Assembly: GCA_010279815.1 (NCBI GenBank)
Contig: QEOQ01000180.1
Coordinates: 1,334,451-1,398,450 of the forward strand
From: Brachionus plicatilis
Lineage: Eukaryota; Rotifera; Eurotatoria; Ploima; Brachionidae
Direction of reading: 5' to 3'
DNA: 64,000 bases
In this document: in pieces, positions 48,701 through 60,835 of the stretch
Layout of the letters: every line of letters begins with the position of its first letter
Position numbering within the stretch: the stretch's first letter is position 1
Made by a program: the position numbers and the translations under genes
Notes under the pieces: generated by a model
The model's input: the letters and a program-made list of their open reading frames with translations, nothing else
Database searches by the model: none
Told to the model about the DNA's origin: nothing

Positions 48701-50156
48701 CAGACAAATTATCATAAAACACCGAGAATTTTGTTTGGTTCTTGATATTTTTTTTCATTAAAAATTAGATGTCCTTATACTCATGATTTTCTTTAAAAAT
48801 TTTATTTTTATTATTTTATTTTAGTTCATCTAAATTTTAATCCTAAATCTTTAAAAAAAAATAATTTCATCACAATTTACTAAAAAATCAGAAATTTTTA
48901 TTTTAAAAAAATTAATTATTTTACATTAATTTTTAATTAAACATTTTTCTTTATTTTCAGAACCTTTTAAACTTAACTAAATATCAGATTAGATTTAAAG
49001 AATTAAATAAAATATTGAGTAATTCCAAATTCAAAAAACTACCTTTTAAAGTGTATATAAATCCTTGAATGTATTTCCAAACCAGATCCAATTGAAAGAC
49101 CACAAACAAAACAGTCATAATCCAAAATGTTATTGATCCACAAGTAGTGTCTGGTAAATGAGATTCAACTATATTTGGATTAGACAGTTGCTTTTTTTTT
49201 TCTTCCTGTAACTTTTTTTCCGACTCATATTTGTCGATGTACCAGGACAAACTAAACAGAGATAAAGTAAAATTGGGCACGATTACGAACATAAGTGTCA
49301 TAATGGCGAGCCAAAATCTCGAACTATGAAAATAATCTATGCTTAGTATTACATCGCTTATCAAATCGGCAAAAAAGGCTATTACTCCCCACAGATAAAT
49401 AAAAACTTCCAATATCGATATGTGAATGTCGTCGGGGATGGATTTTTTCGAGCCATTTTTGAAAATAAATCGCCTTCTAGTCCTAAAATCGATCTCATCC
49501 GATTTAGCTTTTTTATTTAGTTTATTAAAATTATTTTCAAAATTGGCTCGTCTTTCTGTGCATGCATCCACAATGTTCAACTCATCAATTGGTCTTGCCA
49601 CTTTGCCACTTTTGTCCGGCACCTTTTCCGACTGAGAGTCAAAATTTCTGCTCAACTTGGAGCCTGTCTTGTCCTCCGGGGGCGTTTCGCCCATTTCCTT
49701 GGACAAACTTTCCGGGTTGATTGCATATTGGTTGGCATAGTCGTACATGGGGTTGTGGTGAGATAGTGCCGCGTGTGCTGCCGCGGTTTGTGTAGCGGCA
49801 GAAAAGTTTGAATGCTTCAAATCGATTAATTCATGGGCATTTTCAATTGAACGAAATATATCGTTCGATATGGATAAGACTTTATCTGTTATGTGGCGAA
49901 TGCTGTCATTTCGATTGCGGAAAATGACTGTAGAATGCCGCGAAGAGTTTTGTTTTTTTGATTTTGACTCCGAGTCGCCCTCGCTGAGCACTGATATCTC
50001 GGGAATTGTTTCTAGATTGGAAGGCTGGCATGCATTTGATTTAATACTGGTTTTGGACTCGGAAAGTAGACTACTTGGTGTGTGCGGTATTTTTTCTTCG
50101 CTTTTAGCCGCTTTTTCTTCACTATTTGTACAAGTTTCAAGCTCATTGTTTATCAT
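45783..50156 (-). CDS. XK-related (Xkr) family membrane protein, probable phospholipid scramblase
   Basis: XK-related proteins are multipass membrane proteins; several (Xkr8, Xkr4, CED-8) scramble phosphatidylserine in apoptosis. Exons 50156-49043 and 47371-45783 join in phase (YTLK|GWACRSLFHN) across a 1.67 kb intron, giving about 900 residues. Family hallmarks: first helices WGVIAFFADLISDVILSIDY, FWLAIMTLMFVIVPNFTLSL, the signature RLIDVFLDSGPQVLLQLYVI, then AGYHRCLRNQ and further helices to LLIVVIGFWIAITFQIVYY. It is about twice the usual length because of a 240-residue serine- and charge-rich N-terminus and a 230-residue disordered tail. The subfamily (Xkr4/6/7-like) is not settled. Whether it is caspase-activated cannot be read from the sequence. 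Confidence 0.88.
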
Positions 50157-52057
50157 TTAGGCAAGCCAAGCAGTTGAACGTAATTGGGTTACTTTTTAAT
50201 TTATTACTTGAATTATTTGACTCAAAAATTTTTTGTTAACAAAATCATTATTTAAATAGTGTCAAATTTAACAACAAATTTTTTCCTCTTAAAAAAATAG
50301 ACATTTCAAGCAACTTGAGATAGTTCTTTAAAGTAGCATAGGAAAAATATAAATTATTTTAATTTTTTTTTATTTTGTGTTGCATGCAACTGAATAACGG
50401 CGGAGGTATTCAGGCTTTTTGCGGGTCTAAATGAAGTCATAATTTAGAAGAAAAAAAAAAACAATTATGAATTTTGACAAAAAATTTAGATCGGAATTTT
50501 AATGGATCTTTGTTTACTTGGAAAAAGAAGATGAATTTTTGAAGGAGAAATTAAGAATTTAATGAAACGCGTCGATTTGCATGCAGAAAATGCAAATTTG
50601 CATTCCAAATCAGTTTTATTTTAAATCAAATGTTTAGTCTGCTTTTTAGACTAACTAGAAGCTAGGTTGAAAAATTAAAATGAAAAATTATGATAAAATA
50701 CGCATTCTAAATTTTCTCTCTACGGATCGTATCCGAAATTCCGATATTAAAACACTGACTCGGGTCAAAAATAAAGAGCAAAATGTTTTAATTGATATTA
50801 TTAAAATTTATTAATTTAATTCAAATAAAAGGCTTGAGGAAAAAAGTTTTTGTGTGGAATTATAGATTTTGGAATTTCCTCTAAAAATTAGATCTCATGA
50901 TTTCTTTTTTTTTGCGCCCCTTCATAGACTCACCTTGATTTGGTTAAATGAAGCCGAAATATTAATTTTCTTTAAATAAACATAATTACTAAAATAAAAT
51001 AAAATCAAATGCAATTATTATTATTTATTATTTATTTCAAAGAACATCACTTGGGTGATGAGAGGAAAAATAAAAATCAAGTAAGAAAAAAAAAAATTTG
51101 AAAAGTTAAATAGGAAAAAGTTGATTTCATTTTTTTTTTATTATTATTATTAAAAGAAAATTACAAAAAGCTTTTAATCAGGTTTTATTTTTTCCCAATC
51201 AGGGTTTAAATTTTTCTTATGTTGATACTTCATTTTTTCAATAACTAATATTAATAAATTTATAAAAAACATTAATAAAATTAATTTGATTAAAAATCAT
51301 TAAATTAATAACAAAAAACATTGGTTAAGTCGATTCGGGAATATTGGTTATCAAATATCCAACTTTTTGAAATAACTTTTCATTCTTTCTGAGTCTTCCA
51401 ACTTAAAATCTTTTGAAGTATTTACTATGGATTTTTTCAAATAATATTTTTGAAAATTGCATCTGAATCAGATAATTCTTAACACAGATTAACTATTAAC
51501 TATGTAGAATAATTAGTTATCTATTTTAAGTATATTTATTAATGGTATTAACCAAAAGAAAAGCTTTTTTATGGTCTTTTCTAAATATACCAAAGTATAT
51601 TTTGATTTTGACCTAATATTGGATTAACTCAAATGGCTGATGAATTAATGAATGCTTTTACTCTAGACTTAACTTAATAAAAAAAAGATTCTTTCTTACC
51701 AGAAATCTTGGAAATGTTAAATCGGATAATTTTCTCACTGCCTTTTTTAAATCTACAACATAAAAATCCCTTTAAGAGATTATATTATGATGACTTTATT
51801 AAGATTTAACTTCCTACAGTTTTAAATAAATTTTTTTCGTTGAAATAGAATCACTCTGTTAAATTGATAATCAGAGTGGTAAATGAGTAGATTTTTGAAT
51901 AAAGATTAATCCAACACATTTTTAAGAAGATCTATTTCTTTCTGCTATTAAATTTTTTTTAACTGCTTGTAAAAAAAATTAATTAATGATAGCTAAATTT
52001 TTTTTTATGCTTCCTAAAAAATTAAATAATAAATTACTTAATTAATTAACTTGAAAA
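50157..52057. other. Gene-free interval upstream of the XK-related gene
   Basis: Contains the XK-related promoter. A less AT-rich patch near 50560-50600 (GAAACGCGTCGATTTGCATG) has no assignable role. No gene supported. Confidence 0.5.
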
Positions 52058-52276
52058 ATGATATGTATACAAATAATTGATAACTTCAGGCAAGCTACTC
52101 CTTTGGAAAATTCGTTTCAAGAGAATAACGTTTTATCCAATGTTATAAATAGTGAAAACTTATCAAATCTTTTACAATTAAATGAACCGATTGATTTAAA
52201 TTTTTGTCAAAATTATCAAGCTGATGCACAAAAATCTTCAAATGGTCCAAAACGTCGTGGCAGATACTTAGCTTAA
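52058..52276 (+). CDS. Possible short coding exon
   Basis: Unrecognised. The frame runs from an ATG at 52058 through FRQATPLENSFQENNVLSN to the basic end NGPKRRGRYLA and a stop. Composition is more coding-like than the surroundings, and an AATAAA follows within about 40 bases. A splice acceptor-like TTCAG precedes QATPLEN at 52091, so this may instead be the last exon of a gene whose earlier exons I could not find. Confidence 0.35.
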   Translation: MICIQIIDNFRQATPLENSFQENNVLSNVINSENLSNLLQLNEPIDLNFCQNYQADAQKSSNGPKRRGRYLA

Positions 52277-52426
52277 TTTTTTTATTCTCCTTTTCAACTT
52301 TAATATGAATAAAATTTTATAAAAATATTTATGGTTATTTTTTTAAACTTTTATTTTTGCTATCATAAACATAATTTTAATAGCAGGTGAAAAAAAAATT
52401 TCTAGCAGAAGAAAATAATTACTATC

Positions 52427-52505
52427 ATTATTTATTTATTTATTTATTTAATTAAAATTTAAGTCCCATGGACAAATTGAAATAAAAATTAATAGAAAAT
52501 TAAAT
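52427..52505 (-). mobile_element. LINE-type 3' end with ATTT tail, copy 2
   Basis: Nearly the same as 36541-36620: (TTTA)n then AAGTCCCATGGACAAATTGA and AATAGAAAATTAAAT. Only the LINE 3' end is present, as expected for 5'-truncated insertions. Confidence 0.65.
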
Positions 52506-55500
52506 ATGCATTTTACAATTAAGTAAAAAATTAAGTTTGTTATATACAAAAAAATGATTAAGATTATATTAGCTAGCATAAAAATATGCTAGCAGAAAAA
52601 AAATCTACTAGCAGAAGAAATAACGTCCATTTTTAAGTACCCTGTTCCTTTAAATTTTTTTTAAACCTTTCAACTTTTAAATCTTTAGTATCTAATTTAA
52701 GCTTTTTATTTGTATTTTTAACTATTTCCATTTCATTTATACTAATTTATTTAAATTAGACTTGAAAGTCTTTTTAATTAATTTTTTTTAAACCGAAGGA
52801 GCTAATACAGATAAACGAATAAGTCAAATAAAATTTGAAAAACATCAATGTTATTGAGAATTAAAAAACGGTAAATAAGATAGATTAAAATTTAATTATC
52901 AAATTAATAATTTGAAATCGAATATTTTTAATAAAAAAACTTATAAGCAAATATTTATTTATAGCTTTATATGAATTTCTCTTTCGTTTTGCCTAATATA
53001 TTTGTATGAAAAACTTAAAGAAATATGCATTTCATTACATATGATAAAATGAAAAAATTGAATTCATTATTTGACTAAAAATAATAAATCATAATGTTCA
53101 GAATATATTTTTAATAGAAAGTTTAATGAAAAAAAAATGAACCTTGCATTAAAATAGAAATGTATGTGATTACTTCTTTTTGTTTTTTTTATCATCGTTA
53201 GTATTTTTTTATTATTTTATAATTTATCTCTAAGAAAAAATTAAAAGAACACGATTATTCAGCCTTTAGAGAATTTTCTTAATCAAATGTTAGACTAAGC
53301 ACGACAAAGAAGAATTTACAAGGGTCGATTATTAACGTGATATGTATTTAAATAAAAATTTAGTGATTATGCTTTTCATAAAATTTTATGAGTCCTAGAT
53401 TTTCCGAATGTTTGAAACATTTTACAAATGACAAATTTGGTTCTTGAACAAAATAAATTTAGATAAAAAAAAACGCTGCTATTATTTTTGATGAAAATTG
53501 ATAGCGGAAACTAAATTGTAGTTCATAAATAGAAATTTTTAATTTGGAAAATAAATCGATTTATTAAAAACATATAAATTGATAAAAGATTTTTAATTCA
53601 AAGGTTAAAATGACTGATTTTGGTTGTTTAATCATAAATTTCTACTTTAAGTATCAAATATTCTGATTATTTTGAAACTAAATTTGATAAATTTAGATCA
53701 TAATTATCATATATTACAAAATATTTGATAAATGCCTATTTGGCATTAAAAATCAAGCACAAAGCAAAATTATTATCTAAAATTTATTCTATCATTTTAA
53801 ACTTTGAAACTTAAATGATGTTTCTTATAAATCATTGAAAAATATTCAAAAACTCATTTTAATAAAACCTTCAACTTTTTGTTTTTGAGTTCCAATTCCA
53901 AGTTAAGTTCAAAATTATAATGAATTAATAGAAAGTTTCAACAAGACCTTAATCCAAAAAATTATTCGTTATCTTAATACTAAAAACTTCGAAAGTTAAT
54001 CAATAGTCTATTAAGAATTTGAACAACAATCAGTCGCCAAAATAAGAAAATTTAAAAATAATTATTTTAGAAAATTTATTTGATGATATTTTTTTTATTT
54101 TAAAATATTAAAAATAAATTTGATGAAATTATTCTTGGAAACTTTCAGAATTACTTTCCTTATATTTAAGTAAGGATTTTAAACGGGATGAGCATATAGG
54201 AAAAATTGTATATAAACACTAGCAGTTTTTATGAAGACCTTTAAAAAAAAGACAATTTTCATCTCAAAAAGCTTTATACTTGCTTAATTAGAAAGCTAGA
54301 AAATGCATCTCAAATTCGTCTTTTCAACGACTAACAAAATTATATGTTTAAATAAAAAAATAAATTATCAATGAAAACTAACTAGAGTTGAAAAAATTAA
54401 ATAAAGAAAAAAGCGCGTTAACTTGATCAAACAATACAAGTTGAATTTAACATTGGTAAGGTTAACTGGTACAAACAGAATTTCACAATACCTTGCCTTA
54501 AATTGAATATTTGATAAAAATAATTGTTCCCTGTTTTTATTTAATAAAATTAAACATTATCCAGAAATCATGCTCAAAAAAAAGGAGAATTTCAGAATCA
54601 TTAATTTAAAATTAATAATCTGTCAGTCGGTTTAGCTTCCAATATAGAAATTCACATTTACGATTCTTCTTAGAATCTTATTAAATTTTTAGAAGGTATC
54701 TATAGAAAAATTCACTTTCCAATTTTATTCTAATTTCTATTTTTAAATTTTTGTCATCGCAAAAATTGGCGTCAATTGAAATTAAATAATTTTCTAGCTT
54801 TGTTAGATAATTTTTAACGTATGATAAAAATGTTTTTTAATTATTGATATCTTTTATATAAATATTTTTGACAATTTTCTTATTTTTCTAAAATTCATTT
54901 GTGTCAAAATTATAAAATCTTAAATGAAAAACATTTGAAAATTTGTTAAAATAAATTCGTGAATATTTTTTATTTTCCGTTTATCATTCAAATTCTATCC
55001 TTAATTTTTTATTATATAATAAGTATTTAAAAGCATCAGTTATTTTTAAAGCTTTATCAATATAAAATATTAAAATATATATTTTGATCATGAATATTTT
55101 TTCGTGTTAATATACAACTATTATCAAAAAAATTATTAACTTTTGTATTAATCTTAATTTTTGATCATTATCTGATCAGTGTGAAATATTCAAAAAGCTC
55201 GTATTTTAAAATTATTTGTTCATAACTTATTTTTTTAGAAATTTTTAAATAAGTTTTTATGAATTAATAGACTGCATTTTTTGAATTCATCGGTTTTTAT
55301 TTATTTTTTTTTTTGTCGATTTCTTCTTAATCATAATTGTAATATCCAAAGCTACTAGAATTTTTCGCGTTTTCTAAAAATATTATTAGAAAAAAAAATA
55401 TTCTTTGTAAATTTTTTTAAAATTCTAAAACTTAAAATAAAAAAAACTTGATCAGCAGAATTTTATTGAAACTGAAAAACTTGACATAAATTAAAACAAG

Positions 55501-55612
55501 CTCTAATTAAGCTTAAAATTTATAAATAATTAAAGCCGTTGATCGGTCGGCGTTCATTTAAAATCAAATTATATCAGCTCTCTAAAATTCTGTCCTTATT
55601 TTTATGCCTCAT
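52506..55612. other. Gene-free AT-rich interval
   Basis: About 3 kb of homopolymer-rich sequence. I see no coding exon, RNA gene, bounded transposon or tandem array in it. Confidence 0.5.
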
Positions 55613-56079
55613 TTAATTGTCAGCGATGATAACTTCGACCTCGACACCTGGTTCAATACTGATAGAAGTCTAGTAAAAAAATAAATATTAATAAAATTAC
55701 TAACTTAGTAAAAAATAAATTATTACAATTTGTCTAACAACTTCGGACGGACTTCTTAAATCAATGACACGTTTGTGAATACGCATTTGGTATCTGTCCC
55801 AAGTCTTTGAACCTTCACCACACGGAGTTTTACGGGTGGTAATTCTCAAAACTTTGGTTGGCATTCTAACTGGACCAAACACTTTGAGTTCTTTCTTTTT
55901 GGCTCCATCGATCAAGTCTGAGCATACTTTCTCAAGACTTTTTACATTGGTGCTTGTCAATGTAATTCTGATACGATGGATAGAAGTCTGCTCTTCGGCT
56001 TGCTTTCCCTCTTTTTGATAAGACTTAAAAATATTTTGAACAAAAACTGCTTTGGTTTAAAAATAATTTAAATTACCAT
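55613..56079 (-). CDS. RPS20: 40S ribosomal protein S20 (uS10)
   Basis: Component of the small ribosomal subunit head. Exons 56079-56077 (start codon only), 56023-55727 and 55669-55613 give 118 residues, one fewer than the human protein. Nearly invariant segments are present: [66 protein letters not shown], then [18 protein letters not shown]. Splicing after the ATG (ATG|GTAATT) puts [12 protein letters not shown] next, a plausible variable N-terminus. The middle exon has no internal ATG before the conserved region, which supports this start. A first intron at or near the start codon is common in animal ribosomal protein genes. Confidence 0.95.
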
Positions 56080-57147
56080 TATTATTTGTATCCAGGTAGC
56101 TTGATAAGCTTATCTAAATGGTCAAAATCAATAAATCAATTCATCGATACATTTTTAATAGTAAAAAAAAATTTATTCATAGAGGAAGAAATGGAAAGAC
56201 GGATGAAATTTAATTCGGCAAATGTGATTGCCTTTTTATGCATTGCCGGGATAAATTTTGCATAGTTAAATAAAAATTTTCTAAGTTTGTTCAAAAACTA
56301 TATCACGACCATGCCGTTTTTAATTTGAACCAAGTATTTTAGTGAATGCATGCAAATTTTTTCTTAAATTTCTCTATATACACGGCTTTATTTTGAGTTA
56401 AAAGATTTGCTTTTTAGTTTCGTTTGCATTTTTATTTTTCACAAATCAGTTTAGTTTAAAAAGACTGATATTATTTTTATATTAAAATTTTTATTTTACA
56501 TTTGCCATGTACTTGAAAGCTAAAATGCATATATTTTCAAAATTTCCAAAATCTTTGATTGATATTTATTTATTGTTATGGTTTTTGGCTTAGATTTTGA
56601 TTTAAAAATATTTCCGACCATGGTAAAGCTCTGCAAATCATAGTATAGCACATAATATATACTTTAAAATCAGATAAATTTATTTGAAAAATTCTCCTCA
56701 AATATCGAAAAGAAATTAATTAAATTTTGAAAAAAAAAAATCAAAATGAATATGTCCACCTACGTTTAATGATCTGTGGCACAATTGAAAGAGTAAATTA
56801 GTGACATTTGTTCAAAAATTCAACTTTTTCAAAAATAATCTGCCACAATAAAAAAAATTGAAAATTTCTCAACAAAATATTTTTAATATTATTTCAAAAA
56901 AATTATTTCAAAATTTGAAACTAAAAAATAACTAATTTCATCAAATTAATAAAAAATTTTAAATCGATTTTTTTTCTAACATTCCATGTCCATATCTGTC
57001 ACCGTGTTTCACAATCAAACAAAAAAATTTATTTCTCGTTTGTTAACTTAATTTTAAAAATAGTTAATAAATTAATTTATTAAAACATTTGTAATGTACT
57101 TTAAGAAAAATTCATCAGTTTTTGATAGTCAATATTTGGATCAATAG
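56080..57147. other. Divergent intergenic region RPS20 / DET1
   Basis: Promoters of the two divergent genes should lie here. AT-rich; no gene or clear repeat is supported. Confidence 0.5.
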
Positions 57148-59145
57148 ATGATGAACTACGAATTCGATTTGTTCAAAGAGCTGAACCTGAGGAAACGTAC
57201 GCCAATTAACTTGGTGCACAATTTATTCGGCCGAGAGCTGGGCACCTATTCATGTACCTTGTACATCACCAACACATTCAGCAATCACTCAAACAGACAC
57301 GAAAAAACAAAATTTAACCAAATGAAAAGAGTCTATCTGTCAATATATCCAAATTACAGCATTCTGAATGTCCGCATGCCCAATTGTTTTCTGCGTCGGT
57401 TTTCGCCCGACGGCCGCTACATAATCGCATTTAACCAACACCTGAATGGCATCCAGGTGTTTTCGTTCAATGGCTCTTCGGCCGGCCTGGAACAACTGCA
57501 AAAATTAAACTCCAAATTTGCCCAAGACAAAACAGACCTGAACGACTTCGATTCCGACCAATTTAGACAAAAGTCATTTGACATTTTTTTCAAAGAAACT
57601 GCCAATCTGAGACTAACCGAGAACAACGAGCTTATTCACAGAGAGTGCGCCCTTTTTTACAAAAATTCCTTTTTAATAGTGGCCTCGTCAGTGTTTGTCA
57701 ACGAGGAAAACCTGCCAAGCTACGACCAAATAGCAACAAACAACGAGGCAATTCACTACAACACCATGGAAAACTATACCATCTATCTGGTCGACATTAA
57801 CCGCGCCGTCCTCTGTGACAAAATAACATTTACCGCAGACAAAATCAATCTAACTCACAATCAATCTCTGAGCTTGTACAAAAACATGTTGGCTATTTTG
57901 TCCCAACAAAATCAGACCATTCACATTTACTATCTGATGCCAACTCTGGCAACCGAGCGGAACACATGCTACAAGTTTGTGTTGGCCAAGCAGATTGGAA
58001 GATTTTGTTTCTCGGACGATTTGGACTATATCCAAAGACCGATCGGCAGTCAGTACTCGTTTAAAATGCGCGCCAGTCCGTACTCGGAAAGCTTGCGGAT
58101 CAATCGAAGACAAAAATTCGCCTCCATACCAAGCACCAAAGGATACTGTGAATCTAGTTTCACTGGACTAAAGCAAAGAATTATCTCTTTTTTTTACAAA
58201 GAAGCTCTCCACACAAATACCCTGAGCCAGTTTTATTTAAATTTCAATGATATTTTAAAACTGCGAATGTACAAAATGCAGCTGTTGGATGACAGGTATT
58301 TGCTGATCAAATACGGAAATATTGACCACATGGTCACCCAGAAGAGTAGCATTGTGATAACAAATCGAGTTTCGAACTTAAATCCCACATCAAACCCACA
58401 GACAAGTGCGACTTCAATCGCTCAAAATTCAGCGTCAAACCCCACTAGTTCTGCTAGTGCATCATCTGAAACTCAAACAACCACCACAGTTACCAACATA
58501 CCAGTAATTCTAAATGAAAGTGCAGTGCCGTTTTTTTTTGTCCTTTACGATACCAAGACAGCAACTGTGCTGAACATACTCAAAAACACTTCTTCAGAAA
58601 TGCTGAAAATTTATGAAAATTTGCAAGACTATTTTTCGCTGTCGGCCCTGGACGGATTCAGCACTCAGCAAGAACACGAACCATATGGCAGTACATTCAA
58701 CTTTCATACATTACCATCGAATAATCTTTATGCAAACCAGCTGCTCATGCGGCATATTAAAATGATTTTGAAAACAAATACCACTAATGAAATGACCAAA
58801 TCGTTGCTGTCCCAATTGCCCATTAGTTCGCAATCGTTTACCACAACGCCTTATTTGGACCACAGTTTGTTTAGTTATGATGAAAAGTTGATTTCCAATT
58901 TGGAGCGACCAAAGCCCATTGGCGACCAGGTGATAAAGTTTAATGTGCGTGAAACGGGCCGGTCCTGTTTTCGATTGTATCCAGGCTTGCAAAATAATCA
59001 GGCAAATCCGCAAAGTCATCTTTCGTTCAAGAGATTAGTGGCGTTCATTTGGCACCCACGCGAACCATTTTGTGTTTCGGTTCAACGCGCAACCACTGAA
59101 TATAATGTTAACTTTCATGTATATAGTAAAAATAATTTAATTTGA
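57148..59145 (+). CDS. DET1: DET1 homologue (DCX-DET1-COP1 ubiquitin ligase component)
   Basis: DET1 works with DDB1, DDA1 and COP1 in a CUL4 ubiquitin ligase that targets transcription factors such as c-Jun. A single open frame of 665 residues with no intron. Family segments: NCFLRRFSPDGRYIIAFNQH, RECALFYKNSFLIVASS, ENYTIYLVDINRAVLCDKIT, TIGRFCF-like KQIGRFCFSDDL, KLRMYKMQLLDDRYLLIKYG, then LLSQLPISSQSF, PYLDHSLFSYDEKLISNLER and the C-terminal LVAFIWHPREPFCVSVQRAT. A Ser/Thr/Asn-rich insert (about 415-455) is not found in vertebrate DET1. The first ATG after in-frame stops is used; a second follows at once. It is intronless and less AT-rich than most neighbours, which split into many exons, so an origin by retroposition replacing the ancestral gene is possible. 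Confidence 0.95.
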   Translation: MMNYEFDLFKELNLRKRTPINLVHNLFGRELGTYSCTLYITNTFSNHSNRHEKTKFNQMKRVYLSIYPNYSILNVRMPNCFLRRFSPDGRYIIAFNQHLNGIQVFSFNGSSAGLEQLQKLNSKFAQDKTDLNDFDSDQFRQKSFDIFFKETANLRLTENNELIHRECALFYKNSFLIVASSVFVNEENLPSYDQIATNNEAIHYNTMENYTIYLVDINRAVLCDKITFTADKINLTHNQSLSLYKNMLAILSQQNQTIHIYYLMPTLATERNTCYKFVLAKQIGRFCFSDDLDYIQRPIGSQYSFKMRASPYSESLRINRRQKFASIPSTKGYCESSFTGLKQRIISFFYKEALHTNTLSQFYLNFNDILKLRMYKMQLLDDRYLLIKYGNIDHMVTQKSSIVITNRVSNLNPTSNPQTSATSIAQNSASNPTSSASASSETQTTTTVTNIPVILNESAVPFFFVLYDTKTATVLNILKNTSSEMLKIYENLQDYFSLSALDGFSTQQEHEPYGSTFNFHTLPSNNLYANQLLMRHIKMILKTNTTNEMTKSLLSQLPISSQSFTTTPYLDHSLFSYDEKLISNLERPKPIGDQVIKFNVRETGRSCFRLYPGLQNNQANPQSHLSFKRLVAFIWHPREPFCVSVQRATTEYNVNFHVYSKNNLI

Positions 59146-60344
59146 ACTTGACTCATTTTTTCCTTCAGTTCAGTCATAGATCCTTCCAATATAGAAATAT
59201 GTAAATGCTTCATTTATTTAAATATTAAATGATAAAAAATCATTTATTGTTGATTTATTTTTTATTTAAATTGTAGATATAAAAATTTACAGTTTTATTT
59301 AAAAATTTTTAAATAAAAATTTAAAATTATAAATATTTATTTTTCTTGGTTGTGAATGTTTATTTTAAAATCAAGTTTCGGTTTTAATCTAGTTCAGTTG
59401 ATTTTTATAGGACCATGATTTCTATTTTCCAAATTTCTCAAGTTAATTTTTGGACAATTTTTTAACTCAATGTTAAATCCGGTTTGTTATAAGCTAAATG
59501 TTTTGTTTTATTAACCAGACTTTAGTTATACTTTCCTAATAGTATTGATTTGTTGAAATTAATTTCAAAATTCTTGATATCCCAAAAACAATTAAAATTT
59601 CATATCAACTTTTTATGAAATATATAAAAAGTTAGATTTTAAGTAAAAAATGATATTTAAAAATTGAATCTTGAGAAATTTTGTCGGCTCCTAAAATTTT
59701 TGCTCTGATTTGAAAAAATTTAGATATTGTAATTTTTCTTAGTTTTTTATGATCTAAGGATTCTATTAGATGAATTTTTTTTAATTTTCTAGACAAAATT
59801 TTTTTTTTTTAAATATTTATTTATTAATGTTGTATACTATGATGACACATTATTGCATCATTCATTGAAAATATATGTTTTTTCTATATTTCAGAAAAAA
59901 AATATGTTGCAGTCTAAAAAAAGAATGTGAATTATTTTAGTTTTTTGACTAATGAGTCCTTATTGAGAAAAATAAACTGAAATATACAATTAAATCCAGA
60001 TTTTAAAAATTTAAGTTTAAGTCACAAATTAAAGCCCAAGTCCGGACTTAGATTTGACTTGAGACTTGTGACTTTTAAACAACTCTGGTTGAATTGTAAT
60101 TTATTTTGTCATTTATTAGTTTCTCAAATCATAAACCAAAATATGATTTTAATGGATTCAAAAATTATAAAAATTAATACAATCCACTAAATACTAGTTA
60201 ATTTTAAAGAGATATATATGTTTTAAAAAAATGTTAATCTTCTATTTGTACTTTTAAAATTTTATCAACAATTTTAAAGAGAAGTATTTCTTTTCAGAGT
60301 AAAAATCCAGGAAACTCATACGAAAGAAATTTTTTTTTGGCCAA
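59146..60344. other. Gene-free interval with dispersed repeat copy B
   Basis: At 60034-60091 lies the reverse-oriented copy of the repeat at 12187-12245 (GACTTGAGACTTGTGACTTT, then TAAACAACTCTGG). Otherwise AT-rich with no supportable gene. Confidence 0.6.
60034..60091 (-). repeat. Dispersed repeat, copy B
   Basis: Reverse complement shares CAGAGTTGTTTAAAAGTCAC, AAGTCTCAAGT and AAGTCCGGACTT with copy A at 12187-12245. The two are about 48 kb apart in opposite orientation. Confidence 0.7.
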
Positions 60345-60835
60345 CCGAGAAAGTCATTCAAAATATTCTTAAACCTGGTAAAGTCATATAATACTAGGAT
60401 AAAGTCAAATTTTTTTTTCTTAATACAAAATTTATTGAATTATATTACGGATAAAAAAGTGACACATAAATAAACGAATACAAAAAAAACTTTAATCTTT
60501 TTTTAAACAAAATTTAGCTAAGCTATATCTTCCTACTTTCATTTTTGATTTATTTTCAAATTTTGATTCCAAATTTAAACTATTATATTTATTTTCAATC
60601 ATAACACAGACAACCAAAATATGGCTACAGATACCTTTAACTATATAAGATGAACAAGAACATTTATTGCATTCAATACAACTACAGGCCTGATTTGTTA
60701 TTTCTACATTATCATTTGAATTTATTGATTCAAACTTAACGCAAAAAAAAAAAAAATTTTGTTTGACTTTACCAGATTTAAGAATTTTTTGTATGATTTT
60801 CCCAGAAATGAAAGTCGTTTATTTGACTTTCTCGG
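60345..60835 (-). mobile_element. MULE-like transposon remnant with SWIM zinc finger
   Basis: Ends in inverted copies of CCGAGAAAGTCA (60345 on, and reverse complemented ending at 60835). Further inside, about 30 bases (GACTTTACCAG-TTTAAGAAT) recur inverted at about 60376 and 60772, and AAAGTCA motifs are repeated. Between them the minus strand encodes NQACSCIECNKCSCSSYIVK then GICSHILVVC, a C-x-C-xn-C-x-H SWIM finger as found at the end of Mutator-like transposases. No DDE domain remains. Confidence 0.6.

Noticed and set aside
50560..50600. GAAACGCGTCGA resembling part of the hammerhead motif at 29207
   Set aside because: No CUGANGA box or stem II precedes it at the right distance, so it does not form a hammerhead core.
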